Positions 1 through 6,608 of a stretch of 26,698 nt of DNA are shown in pieces. Origin of the DNA: an uncultured Selenomonadales bacterium (GTDB lineage Bacteria > Bacillota > Negativicutes > Selenomonadales > Selenomonadaceae); assembly GCA_937877545.1 (NCBI GenBank), contig CALFJE010000101.1, forward strand, positions 1 to 26,698, given 5' to 3'. Both the position numbers and the translations under genes were made by a program. The notes beneath the pieces were generated by a model. The model was not told where the DNA came from. It did no database searches and was given only the letters and a program-made list of their open reading frames with translations. Numbering within the stretch: the stretch's first letter is position 1; the number at the start of each line of letters is the position of its first letter.

Positions 1-117
1 CGGGTGATTGAACGTCAAGCTCTGCATTATCGGTTTCGACGGGTGATTGAACGTCAGCCTCTGCATTATCGGTTTCGACGGGTGATTGAACGTCAGCCTC
101 TGCATTATCGGATTCGT
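1..117. repeat. 39-bp tandem repeat, three copies, coding
   Basis: Three consecutive 39-bp units lie at 1-39, 40-78 and 79-117 and differ at only a few positions. The array probably continues beyond the left edge. It is in frame with the minus-strand gene covering this region, where each unit encodes the acidic 13-residue peptide ETDNAEADVQSPV. The repeat length is a multiple of three, so copy-number change would keep the frame. Confidence 0.9.
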
Positions 118-1285
118 CGGGTTCCTCTTCGTCCGGCAACTCCGCTCTGGCGAATGCCGCAACTACCGACGGCGGCGGCGTGAAAGGCGTTTTTATCGGC
201 GGCGGCAATTCCTGCAGTCGATTTGCCTCCCAATGCTCGAAGGGCAACGGAATGCCGTAACGCATCGGCGGCGGCGTCACTCCGCAATACTCGAATTCCA
301 TATCGCGGAAAAAATTATTTTCCATCAGGAACTTGAAAGTATTTTCCGCCATCAGATTGAAAAGCAACTCGGTGCCGTGCTCCTTTACCGACAACAGCTT
401 CCTGTAGGCTTTTCCTCCGATAAGGATGTTGCCGATGTCAAAAAACGGCAACGCGTCGGACAGCATATTGTCGAGCCAAACAAATATTATATCGCCGGGC
501 GCAGGCTCCAATTCGTTGAGCTTAAGGAAAAAATCAACTTTATGATCGAAAAAAAATTGCGCCTCACTTTCGACGCGCCAGGGCAAATTCGCCTCGTTAA
601 GCATCTTCTGCAAGTAGGATTCGATAGTTTTGTCGCAAGGTACATTGATGCCGTATTGGTGACACGTGCCGACAAACCAGATTCGATTTTGGTAGCGGTC
701 GGGCTGATACGCCGTCAAACGCTTGCCGTCTTTTATTTGGCGCAGAGTATCGGGCAATTCGTCCTCGACATTGAGCAACAAGGACAACATCCTGTCGGTA
801 AACGTCGACACACTCCTTTTTAGTCGCAGATATGGGACATTCGTCACGAACAATTTAACTTTTGGGTAACGTTTAAGGAAGCTTAGCAACGGTAGTTCAA
901 AATATGTTTTGCGGACAAAATAATCGGTCAAGTCGTCCAGATAAATTGTCTTGGTCATTTTGAAGCGGTCTTTGTCGGACGAGAGAAAAAAAAGCTTATC
1001 GCAACGCGACACCAATTCCTTGGAAAACATTTGAGTTTTCAGAGGCGGTACTGCGGCGTATGCTGAAAAGTCTACTTCGGACGTCGCCAAGTCGAGCAGG
1101 CAAAATTGCGGCGTCAATCTTTTGTCTGTGGAAAATTGCACGTGCACATTCCAGATAAACTGCGTATCTTTTTTTCTGGCGAGGAAGAGCGGTCTTTTTA
1201 TTCCGTTGTCGATGCAAAATTGCGGGAGGGTATAGCCGTTCTGAAAGCAATCGCGCAATTTGATAAAACATTTAAAATCGGACAT
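1..1285 (-). CDS. Unrecognised protein with SGNH-like core and 13-residue repeat tail (3' end outside window)
   Basis: An open frame of 428 codons runs from ATG at 1283-1285 off the left edge. The start has a GGAGG Shine-Dalgarno about 6 nt upstream and a plausible promoter. I do not recognise a named family. Residues 203-228 (WFVGTCHQYG, then a Thr-Ile-Glu-Ser-Tyr-Leu-Gln stretch) resemble the first block of SGNH/GDSL-like proteins, with Thr-Cys in place of the catalytic Asp-Ser. Residues 265-271 (DIIFVWL) and 302-321 (His, then a helix ending in FKFL) resemble the later strand and the His-containing tail of that fold. From about residue 355 the protein turns Pro-rich (PPPIKTPFTPPPS), then acidic, then enters at least three 13-residue repeats. 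There is no signal peptide. The SGNH assignment is tentative; the reading frame is secure. Confidence 0.8.
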   Translation of the reverse strand, partial: MSDFKCFIKLRDCFQNGYTLPQFCIDNGIKRPLFLARKKDTQFIWNVHVQFSTDKRLTPQFCLLDLATSEVDFSAYAAVPPLKTQMFSKELVSRCDKLFFLSSDKDRFKMTKTIYLDDLTDYFVRKTYFELPLLSFLKRYPKVKLFVTNVPYLRLKRSVSTFTDRMLSLLLNVEDELPDTLRQIKDGKRLTAYQPDRYQNRIWFVGTCHQYGINVPCDKTIESYLQKMLNEANLPWRVESEAQFFFDHKVDFFLKLNELEPAPGDIIFVWLDNMLSDALPFFDIGNILIGGKAYRKLLSVKEHGTELLFNLMAENTFKFLMENNFFRDMEFEYCGVTPPPMRYGIPLPFEHWEANRLQELPPPIKTPFTPPPSVVAAFARAELPDEEEPDESDNAEADVQSPVETDNAEADVQSPVETDNAELDVQSP

Positions 1286-1307
1286 TGCCAAGCCTCCTTT
1301 TTTGTCA

Positions 1308-1336
1308 ATGATAACAGGAAACTTTTCCATATGCAA
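1308..1336 (-). promoter_or_regulatory. Candidate sigma-70 promoter for the SGNH-like gene
   Basis: On the minus strand TTGCAT (1331-1336) and TATCAT (1308-1313) are separated by 17 nt, about 20 nt before the start codon. It lies just after the terminator of the preceding operon, so an independent transcription unit is plausible. Matches to consensus are partial. Confidence 0.45.
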
Positions 1337-1337
1337 C

Positions 1338-1362
1338 AAAAAGCGGAGCCTTGCGACTCCGC
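1338..1362 (-). terminator. Rho-independent terminator of the ilvA-rsmD-coaD operon
   Basis: Read on the minus strand, GCGGAGTC and GGCTCCGC form an 8-bp stem (one G-T pair) around a GCAA tetraloop, followed at once by TTTTT. It lies 6 nt after the stop codon of the coiled-coil gene. Confidence 0.85.
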
Positions 1363-1368
1363 CCGATG

Positions 1369-2022
1369 TTAATTTTGTTCTTGAGGATATTGTTGCTGAT
1401 TGTATTGTTGTTGGTCGTATTGAGGCCGGTCATATTGCTGATTCGGGTCGTAAGCCGGATTGTAATTGCCCTGCCCGTAATTTTGCGCGTAAGCTTGCTG
1501 AGCCGCCTGCTGGTTCATGCTTATCTTTGCCTGCTGAAGGATTTGCCTGGCGTGTTCAAGTCCTGCCTGTGCCTGCTGAAAACCTTGGAAGGTATTGCCC
1601 ACGTGCGCTATCAGCTGGTCGAAGACTTGATTGGCGTAGCGGTCGGCGTCGTCCTGCAGTTGCTTGGAATTTTGACGCGTCCGCTCCATTATCTCGGCTT
1701 CCTGTTGCTGAGCCTGGCTTAAAACCATTCGCGACTTTTCCCGCGCCTTGATTACGATGTCGTTTTCGTCGACGAGCCGCTCCGCCTCCAGGCGTGCCTG
1801 CTTGATGATGTTGTCCGCCTCTGCCTGCGCGTTTTTAAGGATATTTTCGCGCTCCTTCATGACCTCGGTTGCGTGTTCCAGTTCCTGCGGCAAATCCTTG
1901 CGCAATTCTTCCACCAAATGTATCAGATATTCTTCCGAGATTATTGTTTTGTTCGTGAGCGGCAAATGCGGCGCACCTGCCACCAGGTCTTCTATCTTGT
2001 TTAACGTGTCCCTTACTGCCAT
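1369..2022 (-). CDS. Coiled-coil protein with Q/N/Y-rich C-terminal tail
   Basis: This encodes 217 residues. Residues about 35-150 are a long charged helix with heptad-like spacing, resembling the b-subunit or stalk-like 'ATPase' coiled-coil proteins often annotated beside coaD in Negativicutes. The family role is unknown; a DivIVA-like or scaffold role is only a guess. Residues about 165-217 are a low-complexity tail rich in Gln, Asn, Tyr and Pro, with repeated QQQYNQQQ-type segments, likely disordered. No membrane segment or signal peptide is seen. ATG 2020-2022 is chosen because AAGAGGGG ends 6 nt upstream of it; the in-frame ATG at 2026-2028 directly abuts that Shine-Dalgarno. It is the last gene of the operon, 33 nt after coaD and just before the terminator. 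Confidence 0.85.
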   Translation of the reverse strand: MAVRDTLNKIEDLVAGAPHLPLTNKTIISEEYLIHLVEELRKDLPQELEHATEVMKERENILKNAQAEADNIIKQARLEAERLVDENDIVIKAREKSRMVLSQAQQQEAEIMERTRQNSKQLQDDADRYANQVFDQLIAHVGNTFQGFQQAQAGLEHARQILQQAKISMNQQAAQQAYAQNYGQGNYNPAYDPNQQYDRPQYDQQQYNQQQYPQEQN

Positions 2023-2034
2023 AACCATCCCCTC

Positions 2035-2078
2035 TTAGGAATTAGGATTTGGGAATTAGGAATTAGGATTTGGGAATT
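2035..2078 (-). repeat. Heptamer array (CCTAATT / CCCAAAT) before a ribosome-binding site
   Basis: Read on the minus strand this is a run of 7-bp units, CCCAAAT and CCTAATT in alternating blocks, ending in CCTAA directly before the AGAGGGG Shine-Dalgarno of the coiled-coil gene. The last codons and the TAA stop of coaD lie inside it. A second array of the same unit is at 5594-5633. Confidence 0.85.
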
Positions 2079-2544
2079 TCTCTTGCAGAGCGAATTCCAC
2101 GCACTCCGGTACCAAGCCGTGTACGTTACCGCCGAAATGCGCCAGCTCCCGCACTCCCGAAGAACTTATAAACAAAAATTCGGGGGCTGTCAATAAAAAT
2201 ATCGTGTCCGCCGTCGGGACGAGGTGCCGCATCATTTGCGCCTTGTTCACTTCGTATTCAAAATCCGTCGCCGAACGCAACCCGCGAATTATTACGTTGA
2301 TGTCGTGTTGCTTCATGTAGTCGGCGGTCAGCCCGTTGTATGAGTCCACCGTCAAGTTGTCGATGTGTACCGTTGCCTCGCGCAATAAGTCTACGCGCTC
2401 CTCCATGCTGAACAGATATTTTTTGGTCTCGTTGACGAACACGCAAACCGTCAGCTCGTCGACAAGCCGCGCCGCCCGCTCGAAGATATTTATATGCCCG
2501 TTCGTTACGGGGTCGAAGCTCCCCGTGCACAGTGCCTTTTTCAT
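2056..2544 (-). CDS. coaD: Pantetheine-phosphate adenylyltransferase
   Basis: CoaD transfers AMP from ATP to 4'-phosphopantetheine, giving dephospho-CoA, the penultimate step of coenzyme A synthesis in the cytosol. The 162-residue product matches the usual size of about 160. The nucleotidyltransferase motif TGSFDPVTNGH is at residues 6-16, and the C-terminal ISSSGVREL motif matches the ISSTxVR signature. The start at ATG 2542-2544 gives MKKALCTGSFDP, the canonical N-terminus; an upstream extension in the same frame overlaps rsmD and is unlikely. It starts 4 nt after the rsmD stop, as in many Firmicutes. The last residues (about KFPNPNS) and the stop codon are encoded by the heptamer repeat array, so the C-terminal tail seems to be repeat-derived. 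Confidence 0.97.
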   Translation of the reverse strand: MKKALCTGSFDPVTNGHINIFERAARLVDELTVCVFVNETKKYLFSMEERVDLLREATVHIDNLTVDSYNGLTADYMKQHDINVIIRGLRSATDFEYEVNKAQMMRHLVPTADTIFLLTAPEFLFISSSGVRELAHFGGNVHGLVPECVEFALQEKFPNPNS

Positions 2545-2548
2545 GCCG

Positions 2549-3094
2549 TCAAGTCCCCTTAAAAATTTTAATCGCCGTCGTGTTGCCGTAAGTAATTGCG
2601 CGGATAAGTTCAAAGCCGCCGGATAAAGTTTCGTCCGCGCCGTGCTCGACAATCATTAAGCCGCCCGACTTCAGCAAGCCAAGTTCCGCCGCCAACGCCA
2701 ACGACCTTTGCGCCAAGCCTCGCGAATACGGCGGGTCGCTGAAGATTAAATCGAACGCCGCGCCCTCCTTAGCCAGCCGCCGCATTATGCGTTCAAAGTC
2801 TCCGCGCAGATTCCGACAGCCCTCGAACTTTGCCCGCGCTATGTTGTCGCCGATTATCGCCGTCGTCGCCGAATCTATGAACGTTGCCGCCGCCGCGCCT
2901 CGTGATACCGCCTCCAAGCCCAAAGCTCCCGTCCCCGCGAAGATGTCCAGCACCGCCTCAACCTCCGCGAAGTTTATCAGCCCGCTTAAGATACTGAACA
3001 GCGATTCCTTTACGCGGTCGGAAGTCGGGCGCGTCGATAATCCCGCCGGCGTCTTCAATCGCAAGCCCTTTGCCCTGCCCGTTATGATTCGCAT
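2549..3094 (-). CDS. rsmD: 16S rRNA (guanine-966-N2)-methyltransferase
   Basis: RsmD uses S-adenosylmethionine to methylate N2 of G966 in 16S rRNA during 30S assembly. The 181-residue product has the expected length. It starts MRIITGRAKG as family members do, has the SAM-binding motif VLDIFAGTGALGLEAVSRG (about residues 48-66) and the catalytic DPPY motif at residues 120-123. The ATG is 1 nt after the ilvA stop codon and the gene ends 4 nt before coaD, so the three are clearly co-transcribed. The rsmD-coaD pair is conserved across Firmicutes. Confidence 0.97.
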   Translation of the reverse strand: MRIITGRAKGLRLKTPAGLSTRPTSDRVKESLFSILSGLINFAEVEAVLDIFAGTGALGLEAVSRGAAAATFIDSATTAIIGDNIARAKFEGCRNLRGDFERIMRRLAKEGAAFDLIFSDPPYSRGLAQRSLALAAELGLLKSGGLMIVEHGADETLSGGFELIRAITYGNTTAIKIFKGT

Positions 3095-3095
3095 T

Positions 3096-4331
3096 TTATC
3101 TGAGCAGGTCGATTTTTTCTATCTCGTAGCCGTGACGATTCAACGCGGCAACTATCCTGTCGATATGCGCCTGATTGTGCGTCTCGACCGTAACCTCCAG
3201 CACGACTTTTTTAAAGCTGTCGGTCACCCGCGCCTGGTCGTGCTCCAGCTTAATGACGTTGGCATTTTCCTCCGTCAATATCCGCGACACGTTCAAAAGT
3301 TCGCCGGGCTTATCGGCAAGCAGCACGCCGAAGCAGAAGATTCGCCCGCGCACGATTAACGCCTTGTCGATAAGCGCACTCAACGTCGAAATGTCGATGT
3401 TGCCACCGCTTACTATCGCCACGACCTTTTTTCCCTTGAACGGGAGCTTGCTCAACGCCGCCAAACTTAAGACGCCCGCGCCCTCGGCTATCAGCTTGTG
3501 CTTTTCAATCAGGAACAGCAACGCGCTCATGATTTCCATTTCGTTGACGGTGATGATTTCGTCGAGATATTTTTGGCAAAAGGCGAACGTCAAATCGCCC
3601 GCCGTCTTGACCGCGCAACCGTCGGCAACGGTGTCGGAGCTGTTGAGCGTGACGATTTCGCCCGCGTCGAGAGCCGCCTTCATGCAAGCCGCGTTTTCCG
3701 GCTCCACGCCGATAACTTTAACTTGCGGGCTGACGACCTTGGTAGCCAATGCCACGCCGCTTGCGAAGCCGCCGCCGCCAATCGGTACCAAAATCGCGTC
3801 CACGTCCTTAAGCTCGTTGATAATCTCCAGAGCCGTGGTGCCTTGACCGAGCAGGACTTCCAAATCGTTGAACGGATGCACGTAAACGTAGCCGTGTTGC
3901 TGTTGAAGTTCCAGGCTGTGTTTATAGGCGTCGTCGAAACCGTCGCCGTAGAGGACGACCTCCGCGCCGTAAGCTTTGGTAGCCTCGACCTTTAAAATCG
4001 GCGTGGTTGCGGGCATACAGATTACCGCCTTGACGCCGAGCTTCTGCGCCGCGAACGCTACGCCCTGCGCGTGATTGCCCGCCGAAGCCGTGATTACTCC
4101 GCGCTGACGCTCCTCCTCGCTTAAGTGGCTGATTTTGTTATAGGCTCCGCGCAGCTTGAATGCGCCGGTGTGTTGCATGTTTTCGGGCTTGAGGAAGACC
4201 TCATTGCCGCTGAGTTCCGAAAAAAAATCGCTCGCTATGAGCCGCGTCTTTTTGACCGTGCCCGCCAGCTGCTTATCTGCGCGGTACACGTCCGCTATCG
4301 TCGTGCGCTCCACCAATTCGGCGGGCGTCAT
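3096..4331 (-). CDS. ilvA: Threonine ammonia-lyase (threonine dehydratase) with C-terminal ACT domain
   Basis: This PLP enzyme deaminates L-threonine to 2-oxobutanoate, the first step towards isoleucine. With about 411 residues and a single ACT domain (about residues 330-411) it is the short-form enzyme, not the 514-residue E. coli IlvA type. The PLP lysine is K59 in QHTGAFKLRGA, and the phosphate-binding glycine loop is PIGGGGFASG. ATG 4329-4331 is chosen, with GAGGAG 3 nt upstream. A TTG at 4344-4346 has a better-spaced GGGAGG (9 nt) and would add five residues. It heads the operon with rsmD and coaD and is divergent from serC, so two amino-acid genes share one promoter region. The ACT domain suggests allosteric control by isoleucine or valine, which the sequence does not show directly. 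Confidence 0.93.
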   Translation of the reverse strand: MTPAELVERTTIADVYRADKQLAGTVKKTRLIASDFFSELSGNEVFLKPENMQHTGAFKLRGAYNKISHLSEEERQRGVITASAGNHAQGVAFAAQKLGVKAVICMPATTPILKVEATKAYGAEVVLYGDGFDDAYKHSLELQQQHGYVYVHPFNDLEVLLGQGTTALEIINELKDVDAILVPIGGGGFASGVALATKVVSPQVKVIGVEPENAACMKAALDAGEIVTLNSSDTVADGCAVKTAGDLTFAFCQKYLDEIITVNEMEIMSALLFLIEKHKLIAEGAGVLSLAALSKLPFKGKKVVAIVSGGNIDISTLSALIDKALIVRGRIFCFGVLLADKPGELLNVSRILTEENANVIKLEHDQARVTDSFKKVVLEVTVETHNQAHIDRIVAALNRHGYEIEKIDLLR

Positions 4332-4377
4332 TGTCTCCTCGCTCAAAATTCCAAACCTCCCGTTGCTTAATCGTCTA

Positions 4378-4406
4378 ACTTTAACATTACAACGCCGCAA
4401 CGTCAA
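4378..4406 (-). promoter_or_regulatory. Candidate promoter for the ilvA-rsmD-coaD operon
   Basis: On the minus strand TTGACG (4401-4406) and TAAAGT (4378-4383) are separated by exactly 17 nt, about 47 nt before the ilvA start. The -35 box is a good match; the -10 is weaker. Confidence 0.5.
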
Positions 4407-4408
4407 AT

Positions 4409-4440
4409 TTCTTTGCAGGGGAACGCCGCTTTGCAAAGAA
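4409..4440. promoter_or_regulatory. Inverted repeat between the divergent ilvA and serC genes
   Basis: TTCTTTGCA (4409-4417) and TGCAAAGAA (4432-4440) are perfect 9-bp arms separated by 14 nt. The repeat lies just upstream of the ilvA -35 box and about 33 nt before the serC start. It could be an operator shared by both genes or a hairpin in the serC leader. Confidence 0.5.
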
Positions 4441-4473
4441 TCAACCTTAGATAAAATTTTTGGAGGAGATACG

Positions 4474-5559
4474 ATGAAACGCATTTATAATTTTAACCCC
4501 GGTCCGGCGACGTTGCCGCTCGAAGTGCTCAAGGAGGCTCAAGCCGAATTCCTCGACTTCAACGATACGGGCATGTCGATACTTGAAATCAGTCACCGCG
4601 CCAAAGCCTATGAGCGCGTTCACAATCAAGCAAAGGCTGACATTCTGAACCTGATGGATCTCGACGACGATTACGAAGTGCTGTTTATTCAAGGCGGCGC
4701 GTCGCTCCAATTCGCCATGATTCCGTTGAACTTCGCCACAAAGGAACGCCCCGGCTCCTACGTTATCAGCGGCGTTTTCTCAAGCAATGCCTATCGCGAA
4801 GCCGCTATCCTCGAAGTCGCCAAGATTGCCGCCTCGACCAAGGAGGAAAACTTTCGCCGCGTCCCGCGCCAAGACGAAATTCGCATTCACCCGAACGCCG
4901 CTTATCTGCACGTTTGCTATAACAATACGATTTACGGCACGGAATTTCACTACATACCCGACAGCGGCAACGTCCCGCTCTTCGCCGACATGTCCAGCGA
5001 TATGCTAAGCCGCCCGCTAGATTTTAGTCGTTTCTCGCTGATTTACGCCGGTGTTCAAAAAAATCTCGGTCCGGCAGGCGTCGTGATTGTCGTGGCTCGT
5101 CGCTCGCTCCTCGAAAAAAGCCCCGAAATACTTCCGACCATGCTCCGCTACGAAACGTTTTATAAAAAGAATTCGCTTTACAATACGCCGCCCGCGTTCA
5201 GCATTTACATGGTCGGCAAGGTCGCCGCGTGGATTAAAAATAACGGCGGCTTGGAGGAAATGGCGCGTCGCAATTCGATTAAGGCTAAGCTCCTCTACGA
5301 CGCCATTGACAGTTCCGACGGTTTTTATCGCGGGCACGCCGAACCCGATTCGCGCTCCTTTATGAACGTGACTTTTCGTCTGCCCAATGACGAGCTTGAA
5401 AAGAAATTCGTCGCCGAGGCTCTGGAGCATGACCTCAGCGGCGTTAAGGGGCACCGTTCGGTTGGCGGAATGCGGGCTTCCATTTACAACGCCATGCCGA
5501 TTGAGGGCGCGGCGGCTCTTGCCGACTTCATGAATCGTTTCCGCAAAGCCAACAGGTGA
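4474..5559 (+). CDS. serC: Phosphoserine aminotransferase
   Basis: SerC is a PLP enzyme that converts 3-phosphohydroxypyruvate and glutamate to O-phosphoserine and 2-oxoglutarate in serine synthesis; it can also act in pyridoxal phosphate synthesis. The 361-residue product has the family length. It opens with the diagnostic YNFNPGPATLPLEVL, has the QGGASLQFAMIPLN phosphate-binding region near residues 73-86, and the Schiff-base lysine K196 in YAGVQKNLGPAG. The ATG has a strong GGAGGAG 5 nt upstream, so the longer in-frame extension to 4156, which lies antisense to ilvA, is rejected. It is followed by a palindromic repeat and a heptamer array, then pgeF. Confidence 0.97.
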   Translation: MKRIYNFNPGPATLPLEVLKEAQAEFLDFNDTGMSILEISHRAKAYERVHNQAKADILNLMDLDDDYEVLFIQGGASLQFAMIPLNFATKERPGSYVISGVFSSNAYREAAILEVAKIAASTKEENFRRVPRQDEIRIHPNAAYLHVCYNNTIYGTEFHYIPDSGNVPLFADMSSDMLSRPLDFSRFSLIYAGVQKNLGPAGVVIVVARRSLLEKSPEILPTMLRYETFYKKNSLYNTPPAFSIYMVGKVAAWIKNNGGLEEMARRNSIKAKLLYDAIDSSDGFYRGHAEPDSRSFMNVTFRLPNDELEKKFVAEALEHDLSGVKGHRSVGGMRASIYNAMPIEGAAALADFMNRFRKANR

Positions 5560-5574
5560 CGCCTCCCTTTTAAC

Positions 5575-5592
5575 GATGCAACGTCACGTTGT
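5575..5592 (-). repeat. Palindromic element, copy 1 (after serC)
   Basis: The plus strand reads GATGCAACGTCACGTTGT, a near-perfect inverted repeat around a central C. It belongs to the family with consensus GGCAACGTGACGTTGCATCC, found five times in the window. Here it lies 16 nt after the serC stop and directly abuts a heptamer array. Confidence 0.85.
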
Positions 5593-5593
5593 C

Positions 5594-5633
5594 CCTAATC
5601 CCTAATTCCTAATTCCTAATTCCTAATTCCTAA
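5594..5633 (+). repeat. Heptamer array (CCTAATT) before the pgeF ribosome-binding site
   Basis: One CCTAATC unit, four CCTAATT units and a final CCTAA run directly into AAAGGAGG, the pgeF Shine-Dalgarno. This is the same unit and arrangement as the array at 2035-2078, in the same orientation relative to the downstream gene. The final TTCCT can pair with AGGA of the Shine-Dalgarno across a short loop. Confidence 0.9.
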
Positions 5634-5645
5634 AAGGAGGCTTTT

Positions 5646-6476
5646 ATGAGCTATTTCTTGAAACGCACAGAAAATAATCTTTGGCACGGCAAATTTTCTG
5701 CCTTCCCGAACGATTTGGTTACTCATGCCGTGTCCACGCGCACGGGTGGCGTCAGCAAGCCGCCCTACGACAGCTTAAACCTCGCGCTCCACGTCGGCGA
5801 CGAACCGCAAGACGTTATCGCCAATCGCAAGCGGTTTATCCAATCCCTGGGCTTCAACTTGGCGGATATTGTCACGCCCAATCAAGTGCACGGCACGCGG
5901 GTCGTTCGCGTCGACGAGAATTGTCGCGGTTGCGGTTGCAATAACTACGCCGATTCAATCCCCGAAACCGACGCCCTTATCACCGACACGCCCGACTTGC
6001 CGCTCATGCTCTGTTTCGCCGATTGCGTCCCGATTTTTTTCGTCGACGTGGAAAACTGCGCGGTAGGCTTGGCGCACGGCGGTTGGAAGGGCACTCTCAA
6101 TAAAATCGCCGCCAAAACTTTGCGCAAGATGGGCGATGAATTCGGCACGCGTCCGCAGGATTGTCTGATTGGTATCGCGCCGTCAATCGGGGCTTGTTGC
6201 TATGCTGTCGGCGCGGAGGTCGTCGACAAGTGCAAGGCGGCTTTCCCCGACAATCACACCGAGCTTTTGCTTGAGCGCGACGGCAAGACTTATCTGGATT
6301 TGTGGCGGACTAATGTCGTTCAGCTTACGGAGGCGGGTGTCCCCGAAGAAAATATCGACGTGGCGGGCAAATGCACTTGTTGCGAAAATACGTGGTATTA
6401 TTCCTATCGCGCCGCGCAGAGTCACGGTCTCGACCGCACGGGCAGAATCGCCGCCGTTATCGCGCTGAAGAGCTAA
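5646..6476 (+). CDS. pgeF: Peptidoglycan editing factor PgeF (YfiH/YlmD, laccase-fold)
   Basis: PgeF-family proteins are cytosolic and, in E. coli, remove wrongly incorporated amino acids from UDP-MurNAc-peptide precursors; many databases still call them polyphenol oxidases or purine nucleosidases. The 276-residue product has the metal-ligand triad H82 (NQVHG), C127 (ADCVPI) and H144 (AHGGWKGT, usually AHAGWRGT). Other family motifs are TDALITD, IGIAPSIGACCY and the C-terminal CTCC and YSYR segments. The AAAGGAGG Shine-Dalgarno lies 5-6 nt before the ATG. The last 36 bp of coding sequence are duplicated, with 34 of 36 positions identical, 34 bp beyond the original segment, with a palindromic element in between. 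Confidence 0.95.
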   Translation: MSYFLKRTENNLWHGKFSAFPNDLVTHAVSTRTGGVSKPPYDSLNLALHVGDEPQDVIANRKRFIQSLGFNLADIVTPNQVHGTRVVRVDENCRGCGCNNYADSIPETDALITDTPDLPLMLCFADCVPIFFVDVENCAVGLAHGGWKGTLNKIAAKTLRKMGDEFGTRPQDCLIGIAPSIGACCYAVGAEVVDKCKAAFPDNHTELLLERDGKTYLDLWRTNVVQLTEAGVPEENIDVAGKCTCCENTWYYSYRAAQSHGLDRTGRIAAVIALKS

Positions 6477-6483
6477 CCTAACC

Positions 6484-6503
6484 GGATGCAACGTCACGTT
6501 GCC
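6484..6503 (-). repeat. Palindromic element, copy 2 (after pgeF)
   Basis: The plus strand reads GGATGCAACGTCACGTTGCC, the full 20-bp family consensus in reverse orientation. It starts 7 nt after the pgeF stop and is followed immediately by a duplicate of the pgeF 3' end. Confidence 0.9.
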
Positions 6504-6539
6504 CGCACGGGCAGAATTGCCGCCGTTATCGCGCTTAAG
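6504..6539 (+). repeat. Duplicated 3' end of pgeF
   Basis: The 36 bp at 6504-6539 match 6435-6470 inside pgeF with two differences. They would encode the same peptide (RTGRIAAVIALK). The copy has no start or ribosome-binding site, so it is a non-coding remnant. It begins directly after palindromic element copy 2. Confidence 0.9.
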
Positions 6540-6544
6540 TCCGC

Positions 6545-6573
6545 TTGATTTAAAATTTTCGCGGGTGTATCAT
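6545..6573 (+). promoter_or_regulatory. Candidate promoter for ald
   Basis: TTGATT (6545-6550) and TATCAT (6568-6573) are spaced by 17 nt and lie about 36 nt before the ald start, directly after the duplicated pgeF tail. A GGGAGG Shine-Dalgarno precedes the ATG. Confidence 0.5.
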
Positions 6574-6608
6574 TTAATCGCCAAAAAAATTTCAGGGAGG
6601 CAAACTTT

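Noticed and set aside
1..117. CRISPR array
   Set aside because: The 39-bp units are contiguous, without variable spacers, and are coding in frame.
86..823. A 245-codon plus-strand frame at the left edge
   Set aside because: It is antisense to the minus-strand SGNH-like frame that has a good Shine-Dalgarno, promoter, and in-frame 13-residue repeats; the plus frame is Arg-rich shadow sequence.
1298..1306. TTGACA on the minus strand just before the SGNH-like gene, as a -35 box
   Set aside because: It is only about 15 nt from the start codon, leaving no room for a -10 box; the TTGCAT-N17-TATCAT pair upstream fits better.
4156..4473. An upstream in-frame extension of serC
   Set aside because: The extension is antisense to ilvA and through its promoter; SerC starts canonically at 4474 with a strong Shine-Dalgarno.
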